The translations under genes and the position numbers were made by a program. The notes beneath the pieces are model-generated. The model saw nothing but the letters and a program-made list of their open reading frames with translations, had not been told where the DNA came from and ran no database searches. Shown here one piece after another: positions 1 to 6,475 of a DNA stretch of 6,475 nt. The stretch's first letter is position 1. Each line of letters opens with the position of its first letter. The stretch lies in assembly GCA_002712305.1 (NCBI GenBank), contig PATE01000029.1:6055-12529 (forward strand), given 5' to 3'. Origin of the DNA: Gemmatimonadota bacterium (lineage in GTDB: Bacteria; Latescibacterota; UBA2968; UBA8231).

Positions 1-78
1 CGGCGTCTGCTGCTCCTCGCGCAGATGTCGGGCCCCGGGCTCGCCCCTCCGCCAGTCACGAAGGCGGAGAGAAAGATC

Positions 79-282
79 ATGATGGCGAGTGGATTTCACT
101 TGCGAACCCGACCTCGCATGTATGCGATGGTCACCCTGATGTGCGGGATGTCCGCCTTGTTACTGCAGTTCATGTTGTCTGGCGCGTCACAGTTCAAGAA
201 CTACGCAGAACTGCGACTGGAATCCGCCGTTCACCAATCGGTGCGAGCGGAAGTCTCAGAGGTCGCGCGAGAACGCAAATAA
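79..282 (+). CDS. Small single-pass membrane protein, unknown function
   Basis: I do not recognise this 67-residue product. Residues about 14-33 (MYAMVTLMCGMSALLLQFML) form one hydrophobic, Met- and Leu-rich helix. A basic stretch precedes it (Arg9, Arg11, Arg13), which predicts a cytoplasmic N-terminus. The charged tail (about 38-67, rich in Glu, Arg and Val) could be an amphipathic helix. I chose ATG at 79 because GGAGAG at 66-71 lies 7 nt upstream; the in-frame ATG at 25 has no such site. The frame is open to the left edge and positions 1-78 also show GC-rich third positions, so this could instead be the C-terminus of a longer gene entering the window. A competing frame ends with TGA at 80-82, forming an ATGA overlap with this start, as expected if an upstream gene is co-transcribed. 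It converges with the mqn operon. Confidence 0.45.
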   Translation: MMASGFHLRTRPRMYAMVTLMCGMSALLLQFMLSGASQFKNYAELRLESAVHQSVRAEVSEVARERK

Positions 283-299
283 GCTGATCGGAGAGAGCG

Positions 300-485
300 A
301 TGAGTACACGATGGCACGTGCAGTTGCTGGAGGGGCTCCCCCCTGACAGCCGCCGCCGTCTGTCGAAGCAGCTACGGCGATCGGTGCGCGCCGGGTCTCC
401 CCCCGACTCGACGCGCCTGGGCGCAGACTGTGCAGCAGGAAGTCAACGGCCGCTATCGGCGCTGCGCTTAGTAGACAGACCGTAG
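300..485 (+). CDS. Small hypothetical ORF, possibly frameshifted
   Basis: This 61-residue frame starts 17 nt after the preceding small gene and has a good ribosome binding site (GGAGAG at 290-295), which is the main reason to list it. The N-terminal part (STRWHVQLLEGLPPDSRRRL) looks protein-like and basic. The second half is low-information and rich in Arg, Ser and Pro. After the C-run near 398-403, the next frame reads WAQTVQQEVNGRYRRCA and stops at 469-471. That tail looks more natural than the annotated one, so a one-base change in the run may have shifted the frame. No family was recognised and it may not be translated at all. Confidence 0.22.
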   Translation: MSTRWHVQLLEGLPPDSRRRLSKQLRRSVRAGSPPDSTRLGADCAAGSQRPLSALRLVDRP

Positions 486-523
486 ATAGACCACATGCGC
501 TGTCCGCGCAGTGTGAGCAGACT

Positions 524-559
524 TGGGTCGGGCAGCCACTCCCCGGCATGCTCGACCCA
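524..559. terminator. Second stem-loop beside the main terminator hairpin
   Basis: A perfect 7-bp inverted repeat, TGGGTCG at 524-530 and CGACCCA at 553-559, encloses a 22-nt loop. It sits 2 nt from the long hairpin, in the non-coding gap between the convergent genes. It may assist termination or protect the 3' end of the mqn transcript. With this stem length and loop size, chance occurrence cannot be excluded. Confidence 0.3.
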
Positions 560-561
560 GC

Positions 562-595
562 CAAGGGGGCCCTGGATGGATCCGGGGTCCCCTTG
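562..595. terminator. Long stem-loop between convergent genes, probable terminator
   Basis: The arms are 562-577 (CAAGGGGGCCCTGGAT) and 580-595 (ATCCGGGGTCCCCTTG). They pair along 16 positions around a nominal 2-nt loop; in practice the innermost one or two pairs would open. Read as plus-strand RNA, the two imperfect positions (569/588 and 573/584) are G-U wobbles; in minus-strand RNA they become A-C mismatches. The hairpin is therefore stronger for transcripts from the left-hand small genes, where it is followed by a partly T-rich stretch (TGTGTGTTCTGCTG). It also lies 24 nt past the ubiX stop codon, so it may act in both directions. There is no classic long T-run on either side. Confidence 0.55.
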
Positions 596-618
596 TGTGT
601 TCTGCTGTGAACGGCCTT

Positions 619-1239
619 CTAGTCCCGAGGGCCCGTCCAGCGCGTGAACAGCTCGTGATCCAGTCCCAGCAGGCCTAGGGCCCGCCCAGCAATGAAGTCG
701 CCGAGATCTTCGAAACTCGTGGGCTTCTGGTAGAAGGCCGGCATGGCTGGCAACACACTGGCACCCGCCTCTGCAACGGTGACCATGTTGCGCAGATGGA
801 TCAGATTCATCGGTGTCTCGCGCACGACCAGCACGAGTGGACGTCGCTCCTTGAGCGTGACATCGGCGGTTCGCTCGATCAGATTTGAAGACGTGCCGTG
901 CGCGATGGCCGAGAGGGTTTTCGCCGAACAAGGCACCACCACCATGCCGTCACAGGGTGCCGACCCGGACGAGATCGAACGGGTCAGGTCGTTGACGCTG
1001 TGCTCCTCCAGGGTTCCGTGGTCAACCTCGTCACCCCCGACACGACGCAGAAAGTCCAACAGCGACTCGTCGGATGACCAGTCTTGTTCTTCGTGGAGCA
1101 CATACCGGCCATACTTCGACATGGCCAGGTGGACGTGGTGTCCATCCGCCAGCAGAGCACGCAAGGTGCGCACGGCATAAATCGCCCCCGAGGCGCCCGT
1201 GATCGCCACGGCGAAGGTCTTGTTAGTCCCACCACTCAT
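619..1239 (-). CDS. ubiX: UbiX-family flavin prenyltransferase
   Basis: This 206-residue protein makes prenylated FMN from reduced FMN and dimethylallyl (mono)phosphate, the cofactor of UbiD-type decarboxylases. Visible family features are the N-terminal FMN-binding GASGAIYA (15-22), a Ser-containing strand VHLAMSKYG (36-44), [13 protein letters not shown] (103-115), Arg123, the RETP block (140-143, Glu141) and Tyr170 in MPAFYQKP, all in the family order. It is slightly longer than the E. coli enzyme (189 aa), mostly from an acidic stretch at about 48-95. The start at 1239 is set by an ATGA overlap with the stop of the dehydratase gene; a longer in-frame start at 1323 would add 28 low-quality residues inside that gene. 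Shine-Dalgarno pairing is weak, so translation is probably coupled. In futalosine-pathway bacteria this type of protein (also called MqnM) serves the decarboxylation of prenylated dihydroxynaphthoate with a UbiD-like MqnL. No ubiD is in this window. Confidence 0.93.
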   Translation of the reverse strand: MSGGTNKTFAVAITGASGAIYAVRTLRALLADGHHVHLAMSKYGRYVLHEEQDWSSDESLLDFLRRVGGDEVDHGTLEEHSVNDLTRSISSGSAPCDGMVVVPCSAKTLSAIAHGTSSNLIERTADVTLKERRPLVLVVRETPMNLIHLRNMVTVAEAGASVLPAMPAFYQKPTSFEDLGDFIAGRALGLLGLDHELFTRWTGPRD

Positions 1240-3221
1240 GGGGCCACAGCCTGCGAGTCGCCGCTGGTGCTGGCTTGGCCCGCTTCGAGCAATTTGAGAA
1301 TGGCCTCCACGTCGTAGACACACCCACCCCAGGTTCCCCCGCCTGCATTCTGCAGAGCAGCCCAGAGCCTCGTGTCGTCGGGCAATTCCGCTTCGGGTGC
1401 CAGATCCTCTCGCGAAGGTCGGCCCGAAAGCACCCGTGCTCCCTCGTCGGCTCCGAAGATCTCATCAGCATGCCCCACCAGGTCGATGCGGCCCTGAAGA
1501 TTCCTCGTATCGACAACGACCTCGAGCACATCGCCCTCGACGAGGCGTCCCACGGGGCCGCCGGCAAGGGCTTCGGGCCCGACGTGACCAATACACGGCC
1601 CCGAACTGAAACCGGAGAAACGGGCGTCGGTGAGCAACGCGACATCTTTTCCGTAGTCCAGATACTTGAGGGCGATCGTCACCTGGGCAATCTCCTCCAT
1701 CCCACTGCCCATGGGCCCCGAAGACAGGAGCACGATGACATCACCCGCCCGAATCTCGTCTGCCTTGATCGCTGCCATCAGAGCTCGTTCGGTGGTGTAG
1801 ATGCGAGCCGGCCCCCGTAACGAGTAGACGCCCTGCTCGTCGAGCATGCTCGGAGCGATGGCTGTGCTTTTCACGACAGATCCCTCGGGCGCCAGATTCC
1901 CCGAAGGGAAACAGACCGTACTGGTCAGCCCGCGCGCCTGAGCACGTTCTGGATCCATGATCACATCGACGGCGTCCACCCCGTCGCTCTGCTTGAGCCC
2001 CTCGCGGAAACGGACGCGCCGTTCACTGTCCTCCCACCAGGCCAGATTGTCCCCCACCGACTGCCCGCTCACCGTGGGCGCATCAAGCTTCAGAAGGCCC
2101 AACTCCCGCAGATGGAGCATCACCTCGGGCACACCGCCTGCGAGGAACGCACGCACGGTAGGATGAAACTCGGGTCCATTGGGCAGCACATCGACGAGCC
2201 TTGGTGTCTGGCGATTGATGCGATCCCAATCATCGACCCCCGGTCGTCGTCGACCCGCTGCATAGGCGATGGCCGGCACGTGCAGAAGTAGATTCGTGGA
2301 ACCACCGAACGCAGCATGTACGACCATCGCGTTGTGGATGGCATCATCGGTGACGATGTCATTGCTGGTGATGCCCGCCTGCTCGAGCCCCATCAATGCG
2401 CGCGCCGACCGCACAGCCAGATCCGTCCACACCGGTTCGCCTGAAGGCGCCAGTGCCGCATGGGGCAAACTCAATCCGAGTGCTTCTCCCACGACCTGGG
2501 ATGTGGCTGCTGTGCCAAGAAACTGGCAGCCGCCACCGGGTGAGGCGCAGGCGCGGCAACCAAGATCGTTAATCTCGTGGATGGTGATCTCACCATGGGC
2601 GAGGCGTGAGCCGACGGACTGAATCTTCCCGGCGTCCTCGCCCACCTCCGGCGGCAGCGTCACCCCTCCAGGAACCACGACCACGGGCAGATCTCGTGCG
2701 GCCGAGAGGGCCATGAGGATCGCGGGCAGCCCCTTGTCGCAGGTGCCGACGCCAAGCACACCCCGCCGGGTCGGCAGCGAACGAATCAGGCGCCCCATCA
2801 CGGTGGCTGCATCGTTGCGATACGGCAGGCTGTCGAACATGCCCGTCGTGCCTTGAGATCGTCCGTCGCACGGGTCGGAGCAGTAGGCGGCGAAGGGAAT
2901 TCCCCCAAGACGTTGGATCTCGTGTGCCGCAGCTTCCATCAGCAGCCCCACTTCCCAATGTCCTGTGTGGTAGCCGAGGGCGACGGGCGAGCCGTCAGGG
3001 GCGCGGATTCCCCCCATCGTGCTCAGGATCAGAAACTCCCGGCGCCCCAACTCTGCCGGATTCCATCCCATGCCCGCATTCTGACTATATCCGAAGATGT
3101 CACCGCTCGGCGACGACAGCACCGTCTGCTCGTCGAGAGCCAATGCGCCAGGGGGCCCCGCAACACGCGTGCGCACCTGATAGATGGAGTCGTCGGAGGA
3201 AAGCACGTCGGACGTTGTCAT
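1236..3221 (-). CDS. YjhG/YagF-family sugar-acid (D-xylonate-type) dehydratase
   Basis: This 661-residue member of the IlvD/Edd dehydratase superfamily closely resembles E. coli YjhG/YagF, which are D-xylonate dehydratases of about 655 aa. It is full length. Matching blocks include [18 protein letters not shown] (36-53), [20 protein letters not shown] (113-132), GTCDKGLPA (159-167), [15 protein letters not shown] (222-236), [14 protein letters not shown] (301-314), [11 protein letters not shown] (531-541) and [11 protein letters not shown] (614-624). Cys114/118, Cys161 and Cys222/225/232 include the likely Fe-S ligands, Asp162-Lys163 is the usual metal-site pair, and a Ser in the FSGFSSG block corresponds to the catalytic base of the superfamily. 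The expected reaction is dehydration of an aldonic acid to a 2-keto-3-deoxy acid; the true substrate is not shown by sequence. The start at 3221 has AAAGGT 6 nt upstream; an in-frame start at 3311 would run back into the prenyltransferase gene. It lies 10 bp after mqnP and overlaps ubiX by 4 bp, an unexpected place for a sugar-acid enzyme. Confidence 0.93.
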   Translation of the reverse strand: MTTSDVLSSDDSIYQVRTRVAGPPGALALDEQTVLSSPSGDIFGYSQNAGMGWNPAELGRREFLILSTMGGIRAPDGSPVALGYHTGHWEVGLLMEAAAHEIQRLGGIPFAAYCSDPCDGRSQGTTGMFDSLPYRNDAATVMGRLIRSLPTRRGVLGVGTCDKGLPAILMALSAARDLPVVVVPGGVTLPPEVGEDAGKIQSVGSRLAHGEITIHEINDLGCRACASPGGGCQFLGTAATSQVVGEALGLSLPHAALAPSGEPVWTDLAVRSARALMGLEQAGITSNDIVTDDAIHNAMVVHAAFGGSTNLLLHVPAIAYAAGRRRPGVDDWDRINRQTPRLVDVLPNGPEFHPTVRAFLAGGVPEVMLHLRELGLLKLDAPTVSGQSVGDNLAWWEDSERRVRFREGLKQSDGVDAVDVIMDPERAQARGLTSTVCFPSGNLAPEGSVVKSTAIAPSMLDEQGVYSLRGPARIYTTERALMAAIKADEIRAGDVIVLLSSGPMGSGMEEIAQVTIALKYLDYGKDVALLTDARFSGFSSGPCIGHVGPEALAGGPVGRLVEGDVLEVVVDTRNLQGRIDLVGHADEIFGADEGARVLSGRPSREDLAPEAELPDDTRLWAALQNAGGGTWGGCVYDVEAILKLLEAGQASTSGDSQAVAP

Positions 3222-3227
3222 GGAATG

Positions 3228-3233
3228 ACCTTT
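3228..3233 (-). promoter_or_regulatory. Ribosome binding site that sets the dehydratase start
   Basis: The minus strand reads AAAGGT here, 6 nt before ATG at 3221-3219, and it overlaps the TAA stop of the prenyltransferase gene (3234-3232). This supports the 661-residue form over the in-frame start at 3311. Confidence 0.6.
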
Positions 3234-4128
3234 AGGTGACCGAGGCAGCCCAGAGGGTTTGATCTCCCAGTAGGAGCAAATCGGCGAGGGTGAACAGGAA
3301 ATAGGCCACACTGATGATGCTGTTCGCCGTCATGAAGGCGGTGTTGACCTTGGTCAGGTCGTCCGCCTTCATGAGCCGATGTTCCCACAGCAGGAGCAAG
3401 CAGATGGCGGCGACACCGATGAAATAGATCCATCGCAGACCTGCAGTCAGACCCACGGCGACCATGAACCCGATGGTGAACACGTGCAGTAGCTGCGCCA
3501 GGCGTAGCGCGGTCTGAAGTCCGAATCGAACGGGAATCGAGTGGAGACCCGTATGCTGATCGTACTCGTGATCCTGACAACTGTAGAGAATATCGAAACC
3601 GGCGACCCAACTCAGCACGGCCAGACCCAATAGCGCTGGCGACAGGTCGAAACGGCCCGTTACGGCAATCCAGGCGCCGAGGGGTGCCAGCCCCAACCCG
3701 AGTCCCAGAACCAGATGAGATCCCCAGGTGAACCGTTTGGTGAAGGAGTATCCCCCGATCACGAACAGCGCCACGGGGGAAAGGACCAGACAGAGAGGAT
3801 TCAGCTTCCACGCCGCCCCGATCAGACCCAGTGCGGACAGGATCACAAAGAGCCACACCGCGGGCGGCGAGAGGACTCCCCTGGGGAGCTCCCGTTGCGC
3901 CGTACGTGGGTTGCGGGCGTCGATGTGACGATCCACGAGTCGGTTGAAGCCCATTGCCGCCGAGCGTGCTGCGACCATGGCCACCACAATCCAACCGATC
4001 TGCGCTCCTTGAATCCCGCTGACGGCCGCAGCCAACGCAGCGCCACTGAGAGCAAAGGGGAGGGCAAAAATCGAGTGCGAGAATCGAATCATCCGCCCGT
4101 AGCTCAACACGGGCTCAGCGAAACTCAT
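3232..4128 (-). CDS. mqnP: UbiA-family prenyltransferase (menaquinone, MqnP type)
   Basis: This is a 298-residue integral membrane protein with about eight to nine hydrophobic segments. Both Mg-diphosphate motifs of the UbiA superfamily are present: [15 protein letters not shown] at 62-76 (Asn62, Asp66, Asp70), followed by RELPRG, and [12 protein letters not shown] at 179-190 (Asp179, Asp186, Asp190), followed by HSIPVRFG. It would transfer a polyprenyl chain onto an aromatic acid at the inner membrane. The sequence alone resembles 4-hydroxybenzoate polyprenyltransferase (UbiA). The position directly after mqnC and mqnA points instead to 1,4-dihydroxy-6-naphthoate as acceptor, the MqnP role. 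ATG at 4128 is 2 bp after the mqnA stop, with GGAAGGT at 4143-4137 inside the end of mqnA. Length is normal for the family. Confidence 0.9.
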   Translation of the reverse strand: MSFAEPVLSYGRMIRFSHSIFALPFALSGAALAAAVSGIQGAQIGWIVVAMVAARSAAMGFNRLVDRHIDARNPRTAQRELPRGVLSPPAVWLFVILSALGLIGAAWKLNPLCLVLSPVALFVIGGYSFTKRFTWGSHLVLGLGLGLAPLGAWIAVTGRFDLSPALLGLAVLSWVAGFDILYSCQDHEYDQHTGLHSIPVRFGLQTALRLAQLLHVFTIGFMVAVGLTAGLRWIYFIGVAAICLLLLWEHRLMKADDLTKVNTAFMTANSIISVAYFLFTLADLLLLGDQTLWAASVT

Positions 4129-4130
4129 CT

Positions 4131-5018
4131 CTACAGACCTTCCGACGGATAAAAGCGGAGCACGGGCTCGTGATCGATAACGCCATGGAGTGCGGCGAGA
4201 CGGTAAAACTCGGCAAGTCCATCCAACTCATCGGGGCCCAGATCGTGGTGGATGTGATGCGTCAGGTACTTCTCGTAGAGGACCGCGTCGCCGGCACGCT
4301 CGCGCTGAAAGACGGCGGCAATCTGAGGAAGGCATGCTGATCCAGCGAGACTTGCCTGCTTCAGCCGGGCCACATGTCCGGCGCTTAGACGATCCTGCCT
4401 TCCTGCCCAGAAGGCGAATACGAAGGGTTTCCCCGTCATCTGCGTCCACTCGTCGGCCAGATCAAGGCTCTGACGCGCCCCCTGTTCAGCCGTGACGAGG
4501 GGCAACACCGGATCGCCGATCAGCAGGGCTGCATCTGCCGTGTGCAGCATCGCGTCTAGATCGGGGGCCGCGGGAACTTGCTCAGGATCCAGATTGAATC
4601 TCTCACGAAGCAGGATCGTCATCAGGGCGACGGAGGTTCGCGAACTGGTATCGACAGCAATCCGGCGGATCTTTGATAGGTCTCCTCGGTAGAACAGACG
4701 AACCGTGAGAACCTCTCCCCGCGAGGCGATGGAGATGCCGGGAACGATCCAGTAGTCCGGATCGCTGCGTGCATACTCGATGACGGGAATCAAGCCAACA
4801 TCGATGCTGCCCGCCGCCAGATCAGCTGCGCATCGCGATGGAAGATCGTAGCGGAGTTCGAAGGGACTGTCGGGACCGTCGAGACCGACGGTGAGTGGAC
4901 GTGTGTTGAGGAAACTCACCGCACCGAGGCGGATCTTGGGGATGCCAGGCTCATCGTCACGCTCATCTTCACCCTCTTCGTCAGACGAGGTTGATGCACC
5001 GGCCTCCGTCGAGGTCAT
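4131..5018 (-). CDS. mqnA: Chorismate dehydratase MqnA
   Basis: This 295-residue protein has the periplasmic-binding-protein-like fold of the MqnA/MqnD family. It converts chorismate to 3-[(1-carboxyvinyl)oxy]benzoate, the first committed step of the futalosine pathway, in the cytoplasm. Diagnostic blocks are IRLGAVSFLNTRPL (29-42, with the family Asn at 38), CAADLAAGSIDVGLIPVIEY (63-82), SIASRGEVLTVRLF (96-109), VDTSSRTSV (122-130) and ALLIGDPVL (164-172). The LNTRP and DVGLIPV blocks favour MqnA over MqnD. Residues about 11-25 form a very acidic, Ser/Asp/Glu-rich extension ahead of the fold; I know of no such feature as standard in the family. The ATG at 5018 overlaps the mqnC stop as ATGA. 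The only purine-rich site (GGAGG) is about 17 nt upstream, so translation is probably coupled to mqnC. No later good start exists before the conserved core. Confidence 0.93.
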   Translation of the reverse strand: MTSTEAGASTSSDEEGEDERDDEPGIPKIRLGAVSFLNTRPLTVGLDGPDSPFELRYDLPSRCAADLAAGSIDVGLIPVIEYARSDPDYWIVPGISIASRGEVLTVRLFYRGDLSKIRRIAVDTSSRTSVALMTILLRERFNLDPEQVPAAPDLDAMLHTADAALLIGDPVLPLVTAEQGARQSLDLADEWTQMTGKPFVFAFWAGRQDRLSAGHVARLKQASLAGSACLPQIAAVFQRERAGDAVLYEKYLTHHIHHDLGPDELDGLAEFYRLAALHGVIDHEPVLRFYPSEGL

Positions 5019-6475
5019 GAGGCCGCCGCCAGCGCCTCCAGGCGGGGCCGCGTAGCGACCGTCTCGTAGGCTGTGTTGCGGCGACGCGGCTCGTACCCTG
5101 CGTCGGCGATGAGGCGCTCCATGTTCTGGAGCCCCATCTCCTGCGTGTGACTCGTCCCGGCAGCGGAGACCACGTTTTCCTCAAGCATCGTGCTGCCAAA
5201 GTCATTGACTCCGTATCGGAGACTGACCTGGGCGATACGCGGCCCCTGGGTCACCCAAGACGCCTGAAAGGACGGGATGTTGTCGAGATACAGGCGAGCC
5301 ACGGCGACGGTTCTCAGGTGGTCGAAGCCCGTCGCCTTCATGCCATTCCAACGCTCGTTGTCGGCGCCAAGGTCGGTGTCGTCGGGCTGGAAGTTCCACG
5401 TGATGAACGCCGTGAAACCACCGGCTTCGTCCTGCAGGTCGCGAATGAGCCGCAGATGTTCGATGCGGTGGTCGGTCGTCTCCACGTGACCATACATCAT
5501 GGTTGCCGTCGTCCGCATCCCCAGACCATGGGCGATGCGATGCACCTCCAGCCAGTCGAGGGTGCGGTCCTTGCGGAAGCCGATGATGTCGCGCACGTCG
5601 TCGTTGAGGATCTCGGCGCCGGCACCGGGAATGGAATCGAGCCCGGCGTCTCGCAGCCGTTGGATCGTGTCGGCAAGAGACAGCTTGGACAGGTGGGCGA
5701 TGTAGATGATCTCCGTCGCCGACAGGCAGTGCAATTGCACCGACGGATAACGATCGCGGATGTCCGAGAGCAGATCCTCATAGTAGTCGAGTCGCAGCTT
5801 TGGGTTGAGACCGCCCTGCATGAGGATCTCATTCGACTTCGGTTCGTCACCACCAAAAGCCGTCAGTTCATCGATCTTGGCAAAGATCTCTTCTTTGGGC
5901 AGCGTGTAGCCTTCATCGGAACCGGGCGCCCTGTAGAAGGCGCAGAAATCGCACTTCACCCAACACACATTCGTGTAGTTGATGTTGCGCCCCACATTGT
6001 AGGTGACGACTTGCTCGGGGTGTCTACGCATGCGCACGGCGTTGGCCAGCATCCCCAGTTCGGCCACATTCGGATGCGCGAACAGAACCTGCGCGTCTTC
6101 GACGGTGATGCGCTCGCCATCGTGGATCTCGAAGGAACACTGGATGCGCGAGATGCCCGACCCCTCGACTTTGATGTCGCCCACGCGTCCAATAGTTGCC
6201 AGCGTGTAGCGGGACTTGGAACCAATATGGAAGCCTATATCGAGGCCGTATAAAGGGATGTTCTCGTTGTTGGCGAATTTAGAGACAAGGTGAACATTTT
6301 CGGGGTGTCTGAGAACGGATTCGGCCCGCTCGTTCCCAGGCACCAGTGAAAAGAGAGCAAGAGGATGCGGGCCGTCGCGCGGCATACTGATTTGGGGCGC
6401 GAGAGGGGAGTATTGAGCAGAACCAAGACGGGAAAACAATGGGGACGGAGTGTTATCGATGCTGGGATCATGTGA
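5015..6475 (-). CDS. mqnC: Cyclic dehypoxanthinylfutalosine synthase MqnC, with foreign N-terminal extension, open at right edge
   Basis: MqnC is a radical SAM enzyme that cyclises dehypoxanthine futalosine to cyclic DHFL. MqnC homology begins near GERITVEDAQVLF (about 6118) and runs to the stop at 5015. It includes VVTYNVGRNINYTNVC, the cluster motif CWVKCDFC (Cys codons at 5965-5963, 5953-5951 and 5944-5942), MQGGLNP, SIPGAGAEIL, TTATMMYGHVE, ITWNFQP and QASWVTQGPRIAQVSLRYG. NDFGSTMLEENVV and the following blocks favour MqnC over the related aminofutalosine synthase MqnE. A short extra stretch, about four residues (DEPKSN region, near 5850), precedes the MQGG block. The frame continues upstream to the window edge with no stop. 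Possible starts are ATG at 6385 and TTG at 6439, but this upstream part is FHA-like and not MqnC-like. Normal MqnC proteins begin only a few residues before the GER block, so the native start is probably missing. The gene heads the operon and overlaps mqnA by 4 bp. Confidence 0.88.
   Translation of the reverse strand, partial: SHDPSIDNTPSPLFSRLGSAQYSPLAPQISMPRDGPHPLALFSLVPGNERAESVLRHPENVHLVSKFANNENIPLYGLDIGFHIGSKSRYTLATIGRVGDIKVEGSGISRIQCSFEIHDGERITVEDAQVLFAHPNVAELGMLANAVRMRRHPEQVVTYNVGRNINYTNVCWVKCDFCAFYRAPGSDEGYTLPKEEIFAKIDELTAFGGDEPKSNEILMQGGLNPKLRLDYYEDLLSDIRDRYPSVQLHCLSATEIIYIAHLSKLSLADTIQRLRDAGLDSIPGAGAEILNDDVRDIIGFRKDRTLDWLEVHRIAHGLGMRTTATMMYGHVETTDHRIEHLRLIRDLQDEAGGFTAFITWNFQPDDTDLGADNERWNGMKATGFDHLRTVAVARLYLDNIPSFQASWVTQGPRIAQVSLRYGVNDFGSTMLEENVVSAAGTSHTQEMGLQNMERLIADAGYEPRRRNTAYETVATRPRLEALAAAS
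6119..6475 (-). other. FHA-like, fungal-looking segment fused in frame to mqnC
   Basis: Read on the minus strand in the mqnC frame, this segment encodes a Ser/Pro-rich stretch and then an FHA-like region: YGLDIGFHIGSKSRYTLATI, then GR, then VEGSGISRIQCSFEIHD. The GR and SR motifs are typical of forkhead-associated phosphothreonine-binding domains. The particular wording (FHIGSKSR, SRIQCSFEI) resembles, from memory, FHA proteins of filamentous fungi. The domain stops after about its first half, without the later conserved strands, exactly where MqnC homology starts. Codons here include many AT-ending ones (AAT, GTT, CTT, TCT, AAA, TTA, ATA, CAT, ATT, GGT), unlike the GC-ending codons of the rest of the operon. 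This is most likely foreign sequence joined by assembly. No operon promoter can be assigned because the native upstream region is not present. Confidence 0.55.

Noticed and set aside
443-931. A 162-codon minus-strand frame overlapping the end of ubiX and the terminator region
   Set aside because: It runs in a different frame through conserved UbiX residues and through the hairpin, and its composition (rich in Arg, Gly, Ser, His) is typical of a shadow frame.
1240-1323. A 28-residue extension of UbiX from an in-frame start at 1323
   Set aside because: It lies inside the dehydratase gene, lacks UbiX homology, and the ATGA overlap start at 1239 fits the family length.
1275-1820. A 181-codon plus-strand frame opposite the dehydratase
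   Set aside because: It is antisense to conserved dehydratase sequence and has no recognisable features.
3222-3311. A 30-residue N-terminal extension of the dehydratase from an in-frame start at 3311
   Set aside because: The YjhG family aligns from the start at 3221, which has its own ribosome binding site; the extension lies inside mqnP.
3218-3994. A 258-codon minus-strand frame inside mqnP
   Set aside because: It is the shifted frame of a clear UbiA-family gene, lacks hydrophobic segments and resembles no protein.
5015-6118. Identification of the radical SAM gene as mqnE (aminofutalosine synthase) instead of mqnC
   Set aside because: The NFQP, ASWVTQGPRIAQ and NDFGSTMLEENVV blocks match MqnC as I know it; both enzymes share the NINYTNVC and cluster motifs.
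5147-6253. A 368-codon open frame on the plus strand opposite mqnC
   Set aside because: It is antisense to strongly conserved MqnC sequence, shows no recognisable domain, and long antisense frames are common in GC-rich genes.

Overview
The window holds a tightly packed minus-strand operon for menaquinone synthesis by the futalosine route, with two small plus-strand reading frames at the left end converging on it. Codons end mostly in G or C, so the host is a high-GC bacterium that uses the Mqn pathway instead of the classical MenFDHCEB pathway. A Myxococcota/Desulfobacterota-like lineage is a guess only. No rRNA, tRNA, CRISPR or transposon signals were seen.

Right to left, in order of transcription, the operon is: mqnC (radical SAM cyclase), mqnA (chorismate dehydratase), an mqnP-type UbiA prenyltransferase, a YjhG/YagF-type sugar-acid dehydratase of the IlvD/Edd superfamily, and a UbiX flavin prenyltransferase. 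The junctions are 4-bp ATGA overlap, 2-bp gap, 10-bp gap and 4-bp ATGA overlap, which indicates one transcript and translational coupling. MqnA starts the pathway from chorismate. MqnC makes the cyclic intermediate. MqnP attaches the polyprenyl tail to dihydroxynaphthoate. UbiX supplies prenylated FMN to a UbiD-like decarboxylase that is not in this window. MqnB, MqnD, MqnE and the final methyltransferase are also absent. The sugar-acid dehydratase has no known role in this pathway and is the functional oddity of the operon.

The right edge (about 6119-6475) is anomalous. The mqnC frame continues upstream into an FHA-like segment with different codon use, resembling proteins of filamentous fungi. 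Both the FHA domain and the MqnC N-terminus appear cut at the same point. A chimeric assembly join near a contig end is the leading explanation; a real gene fusion is the less likely alternative.

At the left, positions 79-282 may encode a 67-residue single-pass membrane protein and 300-485 a weaker small frame that may be shifted. Between them and the end of ubiX lie two stem-loops, one of them 34 nt long with near-perfect arms, which probably form a transcription terminator.
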